From Toxonevra muliebris (Eukaryota > Arthropoda > Insecta > Diptera > Pallopteridae), in the NCBI GenBank assembly GCA_963691655.1, contig OY829329.1, positions 9,066,708 to 9,130,707 on the forward strand: a stretch of 64,000 nucleotides of DNA, read 5' to 3'. The first letter of the stretch is position 1, and every line of letters begins with the position of its first letter. The notes under the pieces were generated by a model. It had not been told where the DNA came from and searched no databases. It saw only the letters and a list, made by a program, of their open reading frames with translations. This document shows, one piece after another, positions 23,086 to 35,512 of this stretch. A program made the translations under genes and the position numbers.

Positions 23086-23790
23086 ACTTTGCCAAAAAGA
23101 CAAGTCCATGGAAGGCATAAAGGAAAAAGAAAACAAAACAATAATAGTATATAAAAAATATAAAAATTATTGAATAGATTTGAACTTAGTCTACAAATTA
23201 GAAAAAAGAATAAAACGTGCAATTTCCGGGGTAACCTCAGCGGATTCCAGTAATCCAGCCAATTAAAATAAACATTGATAGTTTTTCCGAAACGTTATAA
23301 ACTGAATTAATTTATTGTATTGCAAAATAACTCAACAATTCAAATGAAAAGATTACTAGTAGAAAATAGAACGACCGCTGGTTAACTGTAGCACCTGATC
23401 AAGCTGACTGACTGACTCCAGACAGACTCTGGATAGACTCCCCTGACAGACTCCTCATTCTAGCGCTCTGCATCCACCTTATATATCAGTGGGGCATTGT
23501 GGATTGGTTAATGGTGTTGGTGGCGGTGGAAGGTGCAGGGCGTTTGAGGGGAAAGGGGCCAGCAGTTTCCACTCTCTATGGCCAGGCGCACACTTTTGTC
23601 ACCGTCGTGAGTGTGACAGCGATGTTTGTAGGTGAATGGCAACGATGTAGTAACTGCTGGCGTTACAATCACCTACAACAGTGTGATGTCTGTATGGTCA
23701 TCATCATGCGCTGATGATGACCACACACGATCACAGTCACTGTCGTACTGATGTGATTGTTCTGCAGTTGTGATGAATTAAGGTGAGGAA

Positions 23791-24055
23791 CCGTGATGCT
23801 TGAGTGTGTGTGTATCACCGATCAGTGTGGTGAGTTTGTGTTGTGATGACTGCTTGTGTATGTATCATCGATCAGTGTGGTGAGTTTGTGTTGTGATGAC
23901 TGCTTGTGTATGTATCATCGATCAGTGTGGTGAGTTTGTGTTGTGATGTATTGATGTGGGTAACTGTGATGACTGCGTGTGTGTGTATCAGCGAGTGATG
24001 TGGTGAGTTTGTGTTATGAGGTGATGATATGGGTAACAGTGATGACTGCGTGTGT
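23791..24055 (+). repeat. 50-bp minisatellite, about five copies
   Basis: Two copies are nearly exact (the word ATCAGTGTGG recurs at 23821, 23871 and 23921, each 50 bp apart). Degenerate copies lie on both sides. The unit is TG/GT-rich (TGACTGCTTGTGTATGTATC ... GTGGTGAGTTTGTGTTGTGA). The upstream sequence 23400-23790 is similarly G/T-rich and may be older copies. Confidence 0.9.
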
Positions 24056-24184
24056 TCTAGATATGGTGAATAACTTAAGTGGAATATAAGTAAAGAATGT
24101 AAATAAATTCAGAATATATATAAAATGACAATAATAAAAAATAGTGAAGTTCGCTTATAACGACGCTTCTTTATAAGAATTAAA

Positions 24185-24275
24185 AAAAAAAAAAATTTTG
24201 TGGGATTTGAACCTTGGCCCTCAAATGTCTGTGTGCTTACTGACGTTTTAGACAACTAGTCTATGGCGCCATGAA
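24185..24275 (-). ncRNA. tRNA-like SINE head, minus strand, with T-run
   Basis: Read leftward from about 24273: GGCGCCATAGACTAGTTGTC resembles an A box region, GGCCAAGGTTCAAATCCC is an excellent B box, and a T13 run follows at once (seen as A13 on the + strand at about 24181-24193), suited to pol III termination. The ends do not form an acceptor stem, so this is a tRNA-derived element or pseudogene. Confidence 0.45.
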
Positions 24276-25835
24276 TTTTGGCAGCAATTATTTTGGAGTT
24301 TTTTTTTTTCATTCTCGTCATCATGTCCTCCTTTTGGAGGTTAAAACGAGCACCTTAGGCTCCAGAACGTGCAATGTTAAAAAGGAGTACAAAATGTACT
24401 CCAGCGCAATGGATTACTCTTACGATCATCCTAACTTCAACTGGGTACATACATAATATGAATATGTGAGTGTGCGTATATTTTGTCGAGTAACTGTCAG
24501 AATCATGAATGTGAATATTTTATCAGTTTTCAGTTAAATTTTCCAGAGATTTTTAAATTTTTACTAAGCAAATCTACAGATCACCCGACTGATTTACGAT
24601 TTATATTATATTTTAAAGTTTGCAAAATTTTGCTAAATTCTCTTTTCTCATTTATTTTTAAGATTTCAATGAAATTATATTTTCACACACAATTTTATTT
24701 TCTCAATAATTTCAATTTGGCACATTCTTGGTTCTGGTAGCCCCTTCTGACAGATATGTATGTATTTGTATATATTCATATGTGTGTGTGTGTGTGTGAA
24801 AGCTTCCATATAGCATTTTAGCATTGCTATTTGTATTTTTTTTTTCACTTCAGTTTTTGGTCGTCAGAGTAAATCCTACCAATTTGGTTGGACGTTGATT
24901 TTTTTTTTTTTTGTTCAGAGAATTGCTGATGAAATAGAAAACCAAAATGCCAAAAGCCAAAAAACGGAAAACTAATTCAGTACTAAAATGGAATTAGAGT
25001 TTTAAAAATTTTTGTTTTTTCTTTTTTTTTTTTGCAGCGGTTTTTAATTAAAATGAAAGATTACTAAAGGCTTTCGTAATATTTTTTGCTATGTATATGT
25101 AGTTTGAAATATAAAATTGCACCATTTTGGTATTCAACAATAATAGCAACAAATAATAAAGCACGCAATATTTTTAGATTTAAAATTGAACAAAAAAAAC
25201 TATTAAAAATAAATAAAAAGAAAAAACTGACGCAATAAATAAAAATTACTTAAACAAACAACAAATTTGCATACAATTAGATTTAAAGTGTTACTTAAAA
25301 AATTGATTGCATTACAATAACAGTAAAAAAAAAAAAATACAAAAAATTAACAAATTAAATTTAAACAACAACATTTGCATGTTTAGCAACATTTTGTTGA
25401 TTGTTTGTAATTTAATTTAAATTATTGGCAAATATTGTGAAATTTTTCTATTTCCTAGAAAATAAATAGAATAGAAAGGGAAATTTATAGAATAAATTCT
25501 GACACAATTTTCCTCTAATGGCAGTAAATATATCAGTCCCAAAGGAAATAAGTTCTAACTCTCATGAAAAAGTATCCACCAATTTCCTTACTTAAAAACA
25601 CATTCCATGCAAGTAACTACAATTTTCATCACTACTGTTTGCCCATTACCAACTATGCCAATATAAATTTAAAAAAAAAAAAAAAAATAAGAAAAAAAAT
25701 TCCAATGTAAACTGGACAAAAATAAATTTCAATTTTTGGTGGATGCCATCAATCTGTAATTTTGTAAGTTTGCAGCAATTTGTGGAAATGTTCTCAGACA
25801 TGTTGGTAATGCTATGCCATATTGCAGCAGTAATG

Positions 25836-25930
25836 ACAACTACAACAGCAGCAACAACTACAACAGCAGCAACAACTACAACAGCAGCAACAACAACACT
25901 AACATCATCAGCATCAACAGCAACAGCAAC
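25836..25930 (+). repeat. ACAACTACAACAGCAGCA tandem repeat
   Basis: Three copies of an 18-bp ACAACTACAACAGCAGCA unit, then looser CAA/CAG codons. A frame reading Thr/Ala passes through it, but the same frame lacks credible coding sequence on either side. I regard it as an intronic trinucleotide-type repeat. Confidence 0.8.
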
Positions 25931-26639
25931 ACAAACTAATCTGAATTTATACGACAGCATAAAAGTATGTAAGAGAGTACGTATCCTAGACAGACGTTAC
26001 GGGTAATTTCTCATATTTAAAAATTGATGTTGGCTTATGAACGAAAGGAGGTCGCTGATGCTGCTGCTGTTGCTATTACTGCTGATATTGCTGCCTTTGG
26101 TCAGATTGCAATACACAAAAAAAAAAGGACATTCATTCATTCATTCATTTTTTTCCCTTTCCAAACATTTGGTTATAAATCGCAATGAAATGCTCATAAT
26201 TTATAATTTAATGCGCATGTGTGTATAGGAATTGCAACAACGAAGGAAGGATTGTAGAAGATTGTAGAGGGGAAAGGAGTAAAAGCAAATTTCCTTTAAC
26301 ATCCATGAATATGTATGCGAAGAAACGATGCGTCTCTGTGGTTTTGGTTAGTTGTAAAGGAGAAATGCTTTCAAAAGTTTAAAAATAAGTGAAATCAATT
26401 TTTTGAACTATAAAAAATATATAGGTACAGTTGTGTTCAGATTAATAGTAGTTTACGGTATAAGTTTGATATCAAGAAACTATTTTTTTTTGGATTATAA
26501 TTGAGTATCTGGAACTAAAATATGTTTTTTTTTTTTTTTTTTAAAACTTATAAAAAATACAAAACTTTTCTATAACAAATCCAGAGGGGAGGGGGAAGGG
26601 GAGGGCGGCGAAAAGGGTTATGAAGCTCAACTACATTTC

Positions 26640-28460
26640 AATTACAATAAATTTTAAATTTCTGGGTCTGTTTTTGGCCTGGGTTTTGAATTTTTTTAGG
26701 TCTGTTTTTATGATTTAATTTTCTGTTCCTTTTTTCGTTTGAAGATCGGTTTGAGTTTTGGTTTTGCTTATGCCCGATCTGATGGTCTGATTTTATGTCA
26801 GAAATTGGGTAAATTTTGAGTCTATTTTTTAGTCACAATTAAGTCTAAATATTGGTATGAATTTTGGTCTACTTACATCTGAATTTTAGTTTGAATTTTT
26901 GATCTGGTTTTGAGCCTGTTTTTTGTAGTCGAAATTTACGTCTGAATTTAAGTTTGAATTTTTGGTCTGATTTTTAGTCAGAATTTCAGTTTAAAATTTT
27001 AGTCTAGTTTTAGTCAGAAATCGGCTCAATTTTGAGTATATTTTCGGTTAAAATTTGGGTCAATCAATAAGTCTGATTTTTGGTCTAAATATTGGTTTGA
27101 ATTTTGGTCTACTTACGTCTTAATTTTAGTATGAATTTTTTGTCTAATTTTTAGTCAAACTTTGGCTAAATTTTGAGTCCGTTTTTTAGTCAGACTTTGG
27201 CTAAATTTTGAGTCAGTTTTTTAGTCAGAATTTGGGTGAATTTTGAGTATATTTTTAGTCAAAATTAGGGTAAATTTTGAGTCTGTTTTTAGTAAAACTT
27301 TGGGTCAATTTTAATTCTGATTTCTGGTCAAAATTTGAGTCATTCTGTTGTCTGATTTTTGGTTCAGAATTTGGCTTAATTTTGAGTCCATTTTTTAGTC
27401 AGACTTTGGCTAAATTTTGAGTCCATTTTTTCGTCAAAATTTGGGTGAATTTTGAGTATATTTTTAGTCGAAATTAGGGCAAATTTTTAGTCTGATTTTT
27501 AGTAAAAATTTGTGCAAATTTTCAGTCCAATTTTTGGTCTAAATATTTGTATGAATTTTGGTCTAACTACATGTCTGAATTTTAGTATGAATTTTTGTCT
27601 AACTTTGTTTGAATTTCAGTTTGAATTTTTGGTTTGGTTTTTAGTCAGAATTTGGGTCAATTTTGAGTTATTTTTAGACAAAATTCGGGCCAATCTATAA
27701 TCTGATTTTTGGTCTAAATATTATGGTTTGAATTTTGGTCTACTTACTTCTTAATTTTAGTATGAAGTTTTTGTCTAATTTTTAGTCAGAATTTGGCTTG
27801 ATTTTGAGTCCATTTTTGAGTCAGAATTTGGCTCTATTTTGAATCCATTTTTTAATCAGAATTTTGCTTAATTTTGAGTCCATTTTTTAATCAGAATTTG
27901 GCACGATTTTGAATCCATTTTTTAATCTGAATTTGGCTCAATTTTGAGTCCAATTTTTAATCAGAATTTGGCTCAATTGTGAGTCCGTTTTTTGGTCTAA
28001 ATATCGGTTTGAAATTTGGTCTAAATTTGATCAGACTTTCGATTTAATTTTTAGATTTAATTTTTAGATTTAATATCAGCCAAAGTTTTGATCAATTTGA
28101 TCTTATTATTGGTCTGAGTTTTGGTAAAATTTTTAGTTTGTTTTTCGATTAGATTTTTGGTTTAAATATCAGTCAAAGTTCTGGTTAGAGTTTAGTACGA
28201 AATTTAGTCTGGGTTTCAGCCTGAATTGGGGCTGACTTTCGGTCTGATACTTAGAGAGAATATTTGGAAACTTTGCCCGATTTTTAGTTAGAGTTTTGAT
28301 CTAAATTTTAATTGACTTTTGATTTGATTTTAAGAGTGAATATCGGTCTGCGTTTCTGTCTAAATTTTGATTGATTTTCAATGTGATGTTTAGATTTAAT
28401 ATCGGTCTTCATTTTGGTCTAAATTTTAGTCTGTTCATTAGTTTGATTTTTATATGATTT
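26640..28460 (+). repeat. GGTCTGAATTTT degenerate array, block 1
   Basis: About 1.8 kb built almost entirely from variants of TTTTGGTCTGAATTTTGGTC and TTTTTAGTCAGAATTTGG. The period is near 12 bp and the sequence is T/G-rich. No unit is exactly conserved. No open frame of meaning. Confidence 0.9.
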
Positions 28461-30407
28461 ATAATTTGGTTTCCAACAATTAGAGGATACGTGTGGTCTA
28501 GTCTTCCAACACATTTATAATAATATATTCTGCTGTCCTTTTTTTTCAATTTATATCCAAAATAAATTTATTCTGAGCTCTCATTATTGCTGTCTTTGTT
28601 TCAGATAATTTGTATTGCTTTGCCAGCTGCTAAAGAGAGAGTAGTTTTTTTCAATTCGAAGGCATTTGAAATCTTATTCGAGATCTATCATTAAAAACTA
28701 ATTTCTAGTATTCTTTTGAATATCTATCCTTCTTGGATCCGCTAGTGTTCCGAATCCATTAAGACCAGCTCTGTCTTAGGAAAGACTTATTTTTAATGGA
28801 GTGTTCTTCTCTGACCCGCACAAAACACAAAATTCCCAGAGTCCCTATCCAATTTCTCCTTAGCAACATGAACTGTTTCCCCTTTAAAGGCCCATGAAAT
28901 ACTTATATCAATGACAAATTTGGAAAAAGTATTTAATCTTCACCATTTTCCGATATTCCGTCATAGCTACACACTAACGAATCTTTCTAACTCAGTAGCT
29001 ATCAACTAAATGACAGAAATATTTAATAGAAAAGAGAAGCACAAGTGGTTTCCGTTTATCCCCTACATCCCTCCTTTGATTCTCTGTCGTACATATGTAT
29101 ATTTATGTAACACAATCCAAATCTCCAATAAATTTGCATAAAATGTAAATAAATTTAAGGTTTTGTTTTTTTTTATTTTTCTATCAAAAACATCCTGCAA
29201 TTTTATTGCTGGTTGATATTTATGTAGTATGTCGCTACTTAATATGCATGCAGCAACAAGCAGCAAATATCCAAAAGCTATAAGCTCAAATATTGACATT
29301 TAACACATTTATTCCAGCTCATTGAATTTAATTCAATATAATCTGTTTTCTTAACTTGCAACAAAATTTTACAATAAATCACATTGTCCTTGTCTAGACT
29401 TAAATTCAAATTAAGCGCCAAATCGTGTGTGTTGTAATGATGTTTAACTACAAATTCAAATGCAATTATTTGGAATTTTCGGGTAATAAAAAGAGTGTGA
29501 GTTTGGAAGAAAAATAATTAGATAAATTAGGAAATTATTCATTTCAATTCATTTCTAAACAAAAAAACAGGAAAAAAGAGACAATCTTGTCTTCAATTAT
29601 GCAATTTCTCATTAAGTGATAATTTCGTTTTTTCGTTTTTTCATTTTTGTGATTCTTGTTACTCATTTCCGGTATCGCACTCGCCGCTCTTTTCAATTAT
29701 AATTTAAATTTCTAATATAAAAATGATTGTGTAGTTAGCTATCAGCTCATTTTGAATTGATTTCCTTTTTTTCTTTATTTTTTTTTTTGATTAAAATTGC
29801 CATTTGTTGACAGATTTCAATGTATAAACATTCGCCGCTCATTCCAATACTCCACCAACCATTTTGAAAAGACAGAGAGAACAGAGAGCGAGTACTGAGA
29901 GAGCGCGAGAGAACAAAGAGAAAGAGAACAAAAAAATTGTCATCAAATAATAACAACAAAAGGCTTTATATCAATTTCATTACCGGAAGCGGAAGTGGAT
30001 AAGGATGTGTACATATTTCAAAGTAGTGACAGTGTTGCATTTTGCATTGAAATTCTATTGACACAAATTCATTTCACACACAAAAGTATTCGTGATTGAG
30101 TGTGGATGTAAGTGCGCGCGCTTTTTGTTGTTCTCTCTGTCGTTTACCAAAAAAAAAAAAAAAAAAACGTTTATTGTCAGTTCTGTCCTTTGCTGTATTT
30201 GAATGGAATGTTCGTTGAATGAAAAAAAAAGAAGAAAACTGGAGCAAGCAAATTCAATGCAAAATTTTGACTTCATTGCATTTTCAATGGCGTTGGTTTG
30301 TGATTTTTGTTTTTTTATTGAAACTCTCTTGATGAAAATGATGATTATGAGAATTGCCGATGGCATGGATAACGCTACTGCTGCCAATTGCTATTGTATC
30401 TATATAT

Positions 30408-32432
30408 CAGGGGCGGATACAAAGGGGGGAGGGGTGGGGGGAAAGGGGGAAATTTGCTCCCCCAAAAGGTTTTCAAACACTTAAAAATGATTAAACAGGC
30501 AAAAAGGAGTGAACATAATTAGTTATTGTTGTTTTTAGTTATTACGATTTACTTTCAATTATAAGAATAATGAATAATCTTGCTCATTAAACCACATTAA
30601 ACCACATTAAACCAAATAAACCTGTATACTCAGTGCCCTCACATAGACCTATAAGTTTGCTGGTAATATTCTCGAAAATATTCGAAGTAGTAAATTGTTA
30701 ATAAAACAAGAAGAAAATAAAAATATAATTCCGAATCACCAATCGTCATAAGCACGGTACTCCTGAGTATAAGGCCGTATTTAGGGGGGTGGGAGGGGGC
30801 GGGATATTTTGCGGGTTCTGACCCCCGCCCCTCCGAAATGTAGAAACTTTCTTCTATTTTTTGATATTAATTGCCAGTGGATGAAAAAAAAAGTCAAAAT
30901 AAAATCTATTGAACAGTTTTTAAATATTTTTTACTTCCATCGGTTTCTTACTAAAAAGTCAAATATATGAAAATAAACTTGAAATCTTAGTTACACTATG
31001 CGACCAGATCCGATTTGTTTTCTTTGACATGAGGTTTGACTTTGGATACAAAAACAGAAGGTGATGCTGAACAATTCTGCATTTATAGTTTTTCTAGGTC
31101 AGTAACTGTTTTCGATTTACAGTTTCAGGTTTAAGGCTCATTTGGAAGGGCATGATTCAGCCTATAATTTGTGGATTTCGAAGTTTGTAGCACGCCAGTG
31201 TTCAGCTCTCCAATTTAAAAAAATGCCCAAAAATTCTATTTTAGGGTTTTCCATCCCATTTTTTCTAAAACGTGGCGTGAAGGTAAATTTTTGAACTCAG
31301 ATTCGTGTTCAGTATAAAAAATTCATTCACAAGCACTAGGAACCATTTTTTTTTCGCAAAGCCCATGTAGGGCAGTAGTAGTGGATCGGCTCCAAAGTTC
31401 TAGAAAACAATCTTAAAATGTATTTAATTCTTTAACCCATTATTGCTCAGAGCACCCCGAGTCGGAAGATCTCTTTCAATGCAATCATGGCCCGAATTCC
31501 CACTGATAATCATTGGAAAAAAATGAGCCTCTGACTATTTTTAGTATTTTTGGTAATTGTTTTGAGATCGGGCTCATCATCAGTAATGGCAAGTCAATGT
31601 TAATTTTCTTCGAGTGAATTGCGCTATAAAAGCAACAGATGACGTTGCTATTGATATATTCGTATTTATGTTTAGCATAGTGCTATCAACAGATGGCGTT
31701 TCTATTGAAAAACTACGTTTATAATACGTCGCCTGAGAATTGCTTTGGCGTATAAGCATAGGAATACTTATACACATACGCCAAATCAATTCTCAGGCGA
31801 CGAATACATAATAAATAGTTTTTGATGTGCAACACTTACTTGTATTAAACAAGTCATAACGCGCTGTAAATTTTTTATCTTTTTGTCGCACTAAATATTT
31901 GCGAAAACGTTTTGCTTATGTTGTTCTTTTCATTTTAGTAGTAGATTCAAATATATTTGAATTGTTTATGTTTTTCTTAGTACTTGAAGTCAACAGATGG
32001 CGTTATTATTGTATCGACTCATCTCTTTCTTACTCATTGCAGATCTGTCATTTATGTTCTATTGTGAAAACAAATATTCTAAAAAATAATCTCTCAAAAA
32101 AATTTTTTCAGTAAATTAATGCTTAATATACCAAACCAAAATTCAGGGATTTTCAACATTTTTCATTTCTACATCTCTTTTGTTTTTCACTTCGCTATTT
32201 AATAACCACCCCAAATGGAAGCATTGTGGTTGTGGAATTGAATAGTTTCCGTCCCCGTTCTTCTTCTTATTTTAACGGCCTCCGTCCACACTTTCTGTTT
32301 CCTGTTCAGTTTACCCCTCAAAACGCCGCCAAAGAAGTTTCACTTCAAAAAAAAAAAAAATGATACACGGAGGAGAATTTTTATTTATTATTTCCCCCCG
32401 TCCCCCGAAAATGTTTCCTGTATCCGCCACTG
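30408..32432. mobile_element. 2-kb element with hAT-like CAG...CTG ends
   Basis: The left end CAGGGGCGGATACA and the right end TGTATCCGCCACTG are inverted repeats (one mismatch over 14). Each is followed inward by a G-run or C-run, as in hAT elements whose ends start CAGTGGCGGATCCA. The flanks share TATATA but no clean 8-bp duplication could be fixed. The interior has no recognisable transposase. It carries three AACAGATGGCG words and a 27-bp inverted repeat, described separately. A second G-rich block at about 30790 hints at nesting. Confidence 0.55.
31727..31802. repeat. 27-bp inverted repeat (26/27 match), 22-nt loop
   Basis: The left arm 31727-31753 starts CGTCGCCTGAGAATTG and the right arm 31776-31802 is its complement with one mismatch. 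Loop bases extend the pairing in part (TATAAG with CTTATA). Confidence 0.95.
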
Positions 32433-33224
32433 TATATAGATTTATTTTTTTTTTTAAATAATTGTATTACAAAGTGATGTACTCAAATCTTACCGGATTG
32501 TTCATGACAATACAATTTTACTCGAGGGTAATATTTCCATTTAATTCATACTTTACATTGAATTTTTTTGCTTGCGTTTCTTTTTTTTTCAGCTAAAGCA
32601 CATGATGCCATTGGGCCTTTTTTTGTACTTTTAGTTTATTGTTTGTAAGGCTGTTAAGCGATAGTTTATTCACCTCAATAAAAAACACTAGTTACTTAAC
32701 ATTATTGATCTTTAAAGTATTCACATTCGAGTTGTTTATGTTAGAAAGAAAATTTAAAATATCAATTTGTGGTTTTGAGTTATTTTAAGATTATTTTTAG
32801 ATTCAAAAAAATAATACAAAATTCTGCATGAAAATTATAGGAAATTTTTACATAGATAGTATTTAAGTATATTAAGAAAATCATATTATTTTATTTTTTT
32901 TTCTTTCTTTTTGTTTTTAAAGTGTTCCTGCTCAAATCAATTGCTGCTTTCACTATTCAATTCCTTCCCATCTCTGGTTCTATATAAATACTAATTTCTG
33001 TTGCTGTGTAGAAAATTTAATGTTTTATTTAATTGCATGGAAAATTGGTTTTCTTTGAAAAGCAAAACAATGCTGCTTATTGAAATGATTACAGATTCAA
33101 ATAGAAAATTAATTTAAAAATAATTCCAAAATAATTAAATCTATTGAGAACATTGCGGTAGGTTCAGGAAATAAAAATTTCACATAAGGAGTGAGATTGA
33201 ACCAGCAAAAGTCTAGTAGGCAAG

Positions 33225-34565
33225 AACTGGGGACTCAGTCCTAAGCTCTCAATCTGACTATATACAGCCATAGCCAGACCAATAATCACCTATGCTGGGG
33301 TAAGGCAAAACAAAAAACAACGCGTGCCAAGCTCAATAAACTTCAAAGACTAGCTAGCATCTGTATCACAGGAGCAATGCGAACAACGCCCTAAACCTAC
33401 CACCGCTACACGTTACACTCTTAAAGAAAGAAGCTCTACAGTTCACTTGTAAGCTCATCTCGGAATCAGAAGGAACGGCGGGTAAAACTATTCATCCGGA
33501 TCTAATCCGGATGAAATTAACCTGGTTGAAAGCTTTAGTATTCTTTCTACCGATAAATGCCTTCCGCGTTACAACTTCTGCCTCAACTTTAATGTCACAT
33601 TCCCTGATAAGAAAAACTGGGAACAGGTCAGGCCAAAGTTTACAGGGGACTATCATGTATGGTATACAGATGGCTCCAAGACAAACGAAGGAGTTGGGGC
33701 AGGAGCGTACGGAGTTAGACCAAAAAAAATATATATTTATGCCGGTATGGGCACAGGTAACTCAGTTTTCCAAGCCGAGGTGCATGCCATCGAGCTCTGC
33801 CTAAGGGAGTATGAAAACAGATCTGTGCACAGCAAGGACATTTACATACACATGAACAGCAAAGCGGCTCTTCTTGCACTAACTGCATATAAAATTACCT
33901 CTAAACTAGTTTGGCACTGCCCAGAGCTCCTAATCTGTCTAGCTTCTCATAACAGAAGTACAACTGATTTGGGTGCCAGGGCATAGAGGACATGTAGGCA
34001 ATGAAATGGCGGACGTACTTGCAAGGAAAGGATCATACAGTAAATTCACTGGATCACGACCATTCTGCGGTCTACCATGGAGTTCCGTTATAATCAGTTT
34101 AAAAAATTGGCTGGACAGTAACTCGTTACAATACTGAAGGGAAAGCCCCGGTAACAGACAAGCTAAATCATTCATGCCAAAGATCTGTCAACGCAGAACT
34201 AAAAAACTGCTTCATTTAGGCAGGAACCTAATCCGAATTGCCACAGGGTTCTATACACACTACAATGGGTCAAAAAACACCTATCGAACTTGGTTCTAGC
34301 ACAAGACGATACGTGCCGAATATGTAACGAGGAGGAAGAAACAGCAGAACATATTTTATGCCACTGTGAAGGTCTAATGAAGACCCGACTTCGTTACTTA
34401 GGATTTAGGATTGTTCTCCTAAAGAGATATTAAATTTCGTCAAAGGAAATAAACTCATAGGAGAACTATAAACACAATAAATCTTTGAGGTATATCACAA
34501 TAGGCCCTAGATGGCAGCAGTGATCTGGGAAATTATTGCCCACCTCCGTATTAATCTAATCTAAT
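33225..34565 (+). mobile_element. LINE fragment D: RT thumb, RNase H and 3' tail, decayed
   Basis: Starts with the end of the reverse transcriptase: IARPIITYAGV, then KLNKLQRLASICITGAMRTT, which is the conserved thumb region. Next, in shifted frames, comes an RNase H domain: YTDGSK-type DGSKTNEGVGAGAYG (first Asp), VFQAEVHAIE (Glu), a decayed MNSKAALLAL where Asp-Ser-x is expected, and IWVPGHRGHVGNEMADVLAR (last Asp). It then has CRICNEEEETAEHILCHC and closes with GGTATATCACAATAGGCCC and a TAATCTAATCTAAT tail. Several frameshifts and a missing segment near 33390 make it inactive. It is a relative of fragments A-C from the RNase H-bearing LINEs. Confidence 0.8.
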
Positions 34566-35191
34566 TGTATTTATTTTGTACATTGTACTTTTATGGGGTT
34601 GGTAACTCGTTTGTTGGTGTATTAAGTCCATGGTGAATTTGTACAAAGTGAAGTTACCAGCAACTAATTTTCTGTTCACCATTTTGACATTCACTACATG
34701 CCGCCATTATGGCTGCATCAACAAAGATGTGTGGTTTTTGCTAAGGTGAAATTGTTGTAATCTTGCTGACACTTTATCTGTGTGGACAACTCAGCGCTTT
34801 TCCCGCTAAATTTAGTGCCTTTTGAAAATTAAAACGCGGAAAAAAGTGATTTAACGGTCAACGAGTTTTTTAGCGCATTTTTTTCAATTTAAAAGACACT
34901 AAACGCTTTACTAAATAATCAATTTCCTGAATAATCCTAACAAAATTTTAATTTTTTACTTAATTTTACAACATAAACATTCAAGTAAACTGCTGTAAGT
35001 TGAGAATATGTATTATCTTCGAAAAATCAAAGAAATTTTCATTGGCTAGAAGTAGCAAATGTGTGCGTATATTAGTGAAAAAGTTGAAATGTATTGAGAA
35101 AAAAATTTAGCGCTTTTTTTTTATAGAAAATACGCGCTATATTCTTAATTTTAGCGGATTTTGAGAAATAAAAGTTGGCCACACTGCACTT

Positions 35192-35512
35192 TATATGACA
35201 GGCTGAGAGGAAAAGCGAACTAAAATTTATATAAGAGCAAAAGTGAAATAATTTAGAGTGTCAGTGCAAGAATGGCATAAGTAATACGATTTAGAGTGAA
35301 AATGAAACGCCTTAAAAGTAAGAGCAAAAGTGGTATAACAATTCGTTCACAGCAAGAACAGCATAGTTTTGTATTCCGTTTTCGCTCTGAACATATTTCG
35401 TTTCACTTTTGCTCTGAACATTTTTTCGTTTTGCTTTTGCTCTTAAGTAAAATTATTCCATTTTTTTCTGAACGTAGAAGTTATACCACTTTTCCTCTCA
35501 GCCTCTCATATA
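35192..35512. mobile_element. Fold-back MITE with 24-bp TIR
   Basis: The left TIR 35192-35215 (TATATGACAGGCTGAGAGGA plus AAAG) and the right TIR 35489-35512 match at 23 of 24 positions when inverted. Inside, AGAGCAAAAGTG near the left and CACTTTTGCTCT on the right form further inverted pairs, so most of the 321 bp can fold back. No coding capacity. The superfamily is not clear from these ends. Confidence 0.8.

Noticed and set aside
23003..24275. Functional tRNA genes
   Set aside because: A and B boxes are present but the acceptor stems cannot pair and arm lengths are wrong, so they are tRNA-derived elements.
25743..26006. Thr/Ala-rich open frame as a gene
   Set aside because: The bias is created by CAA/CAG repeats and there is no credible start, splice site or conserved flank.
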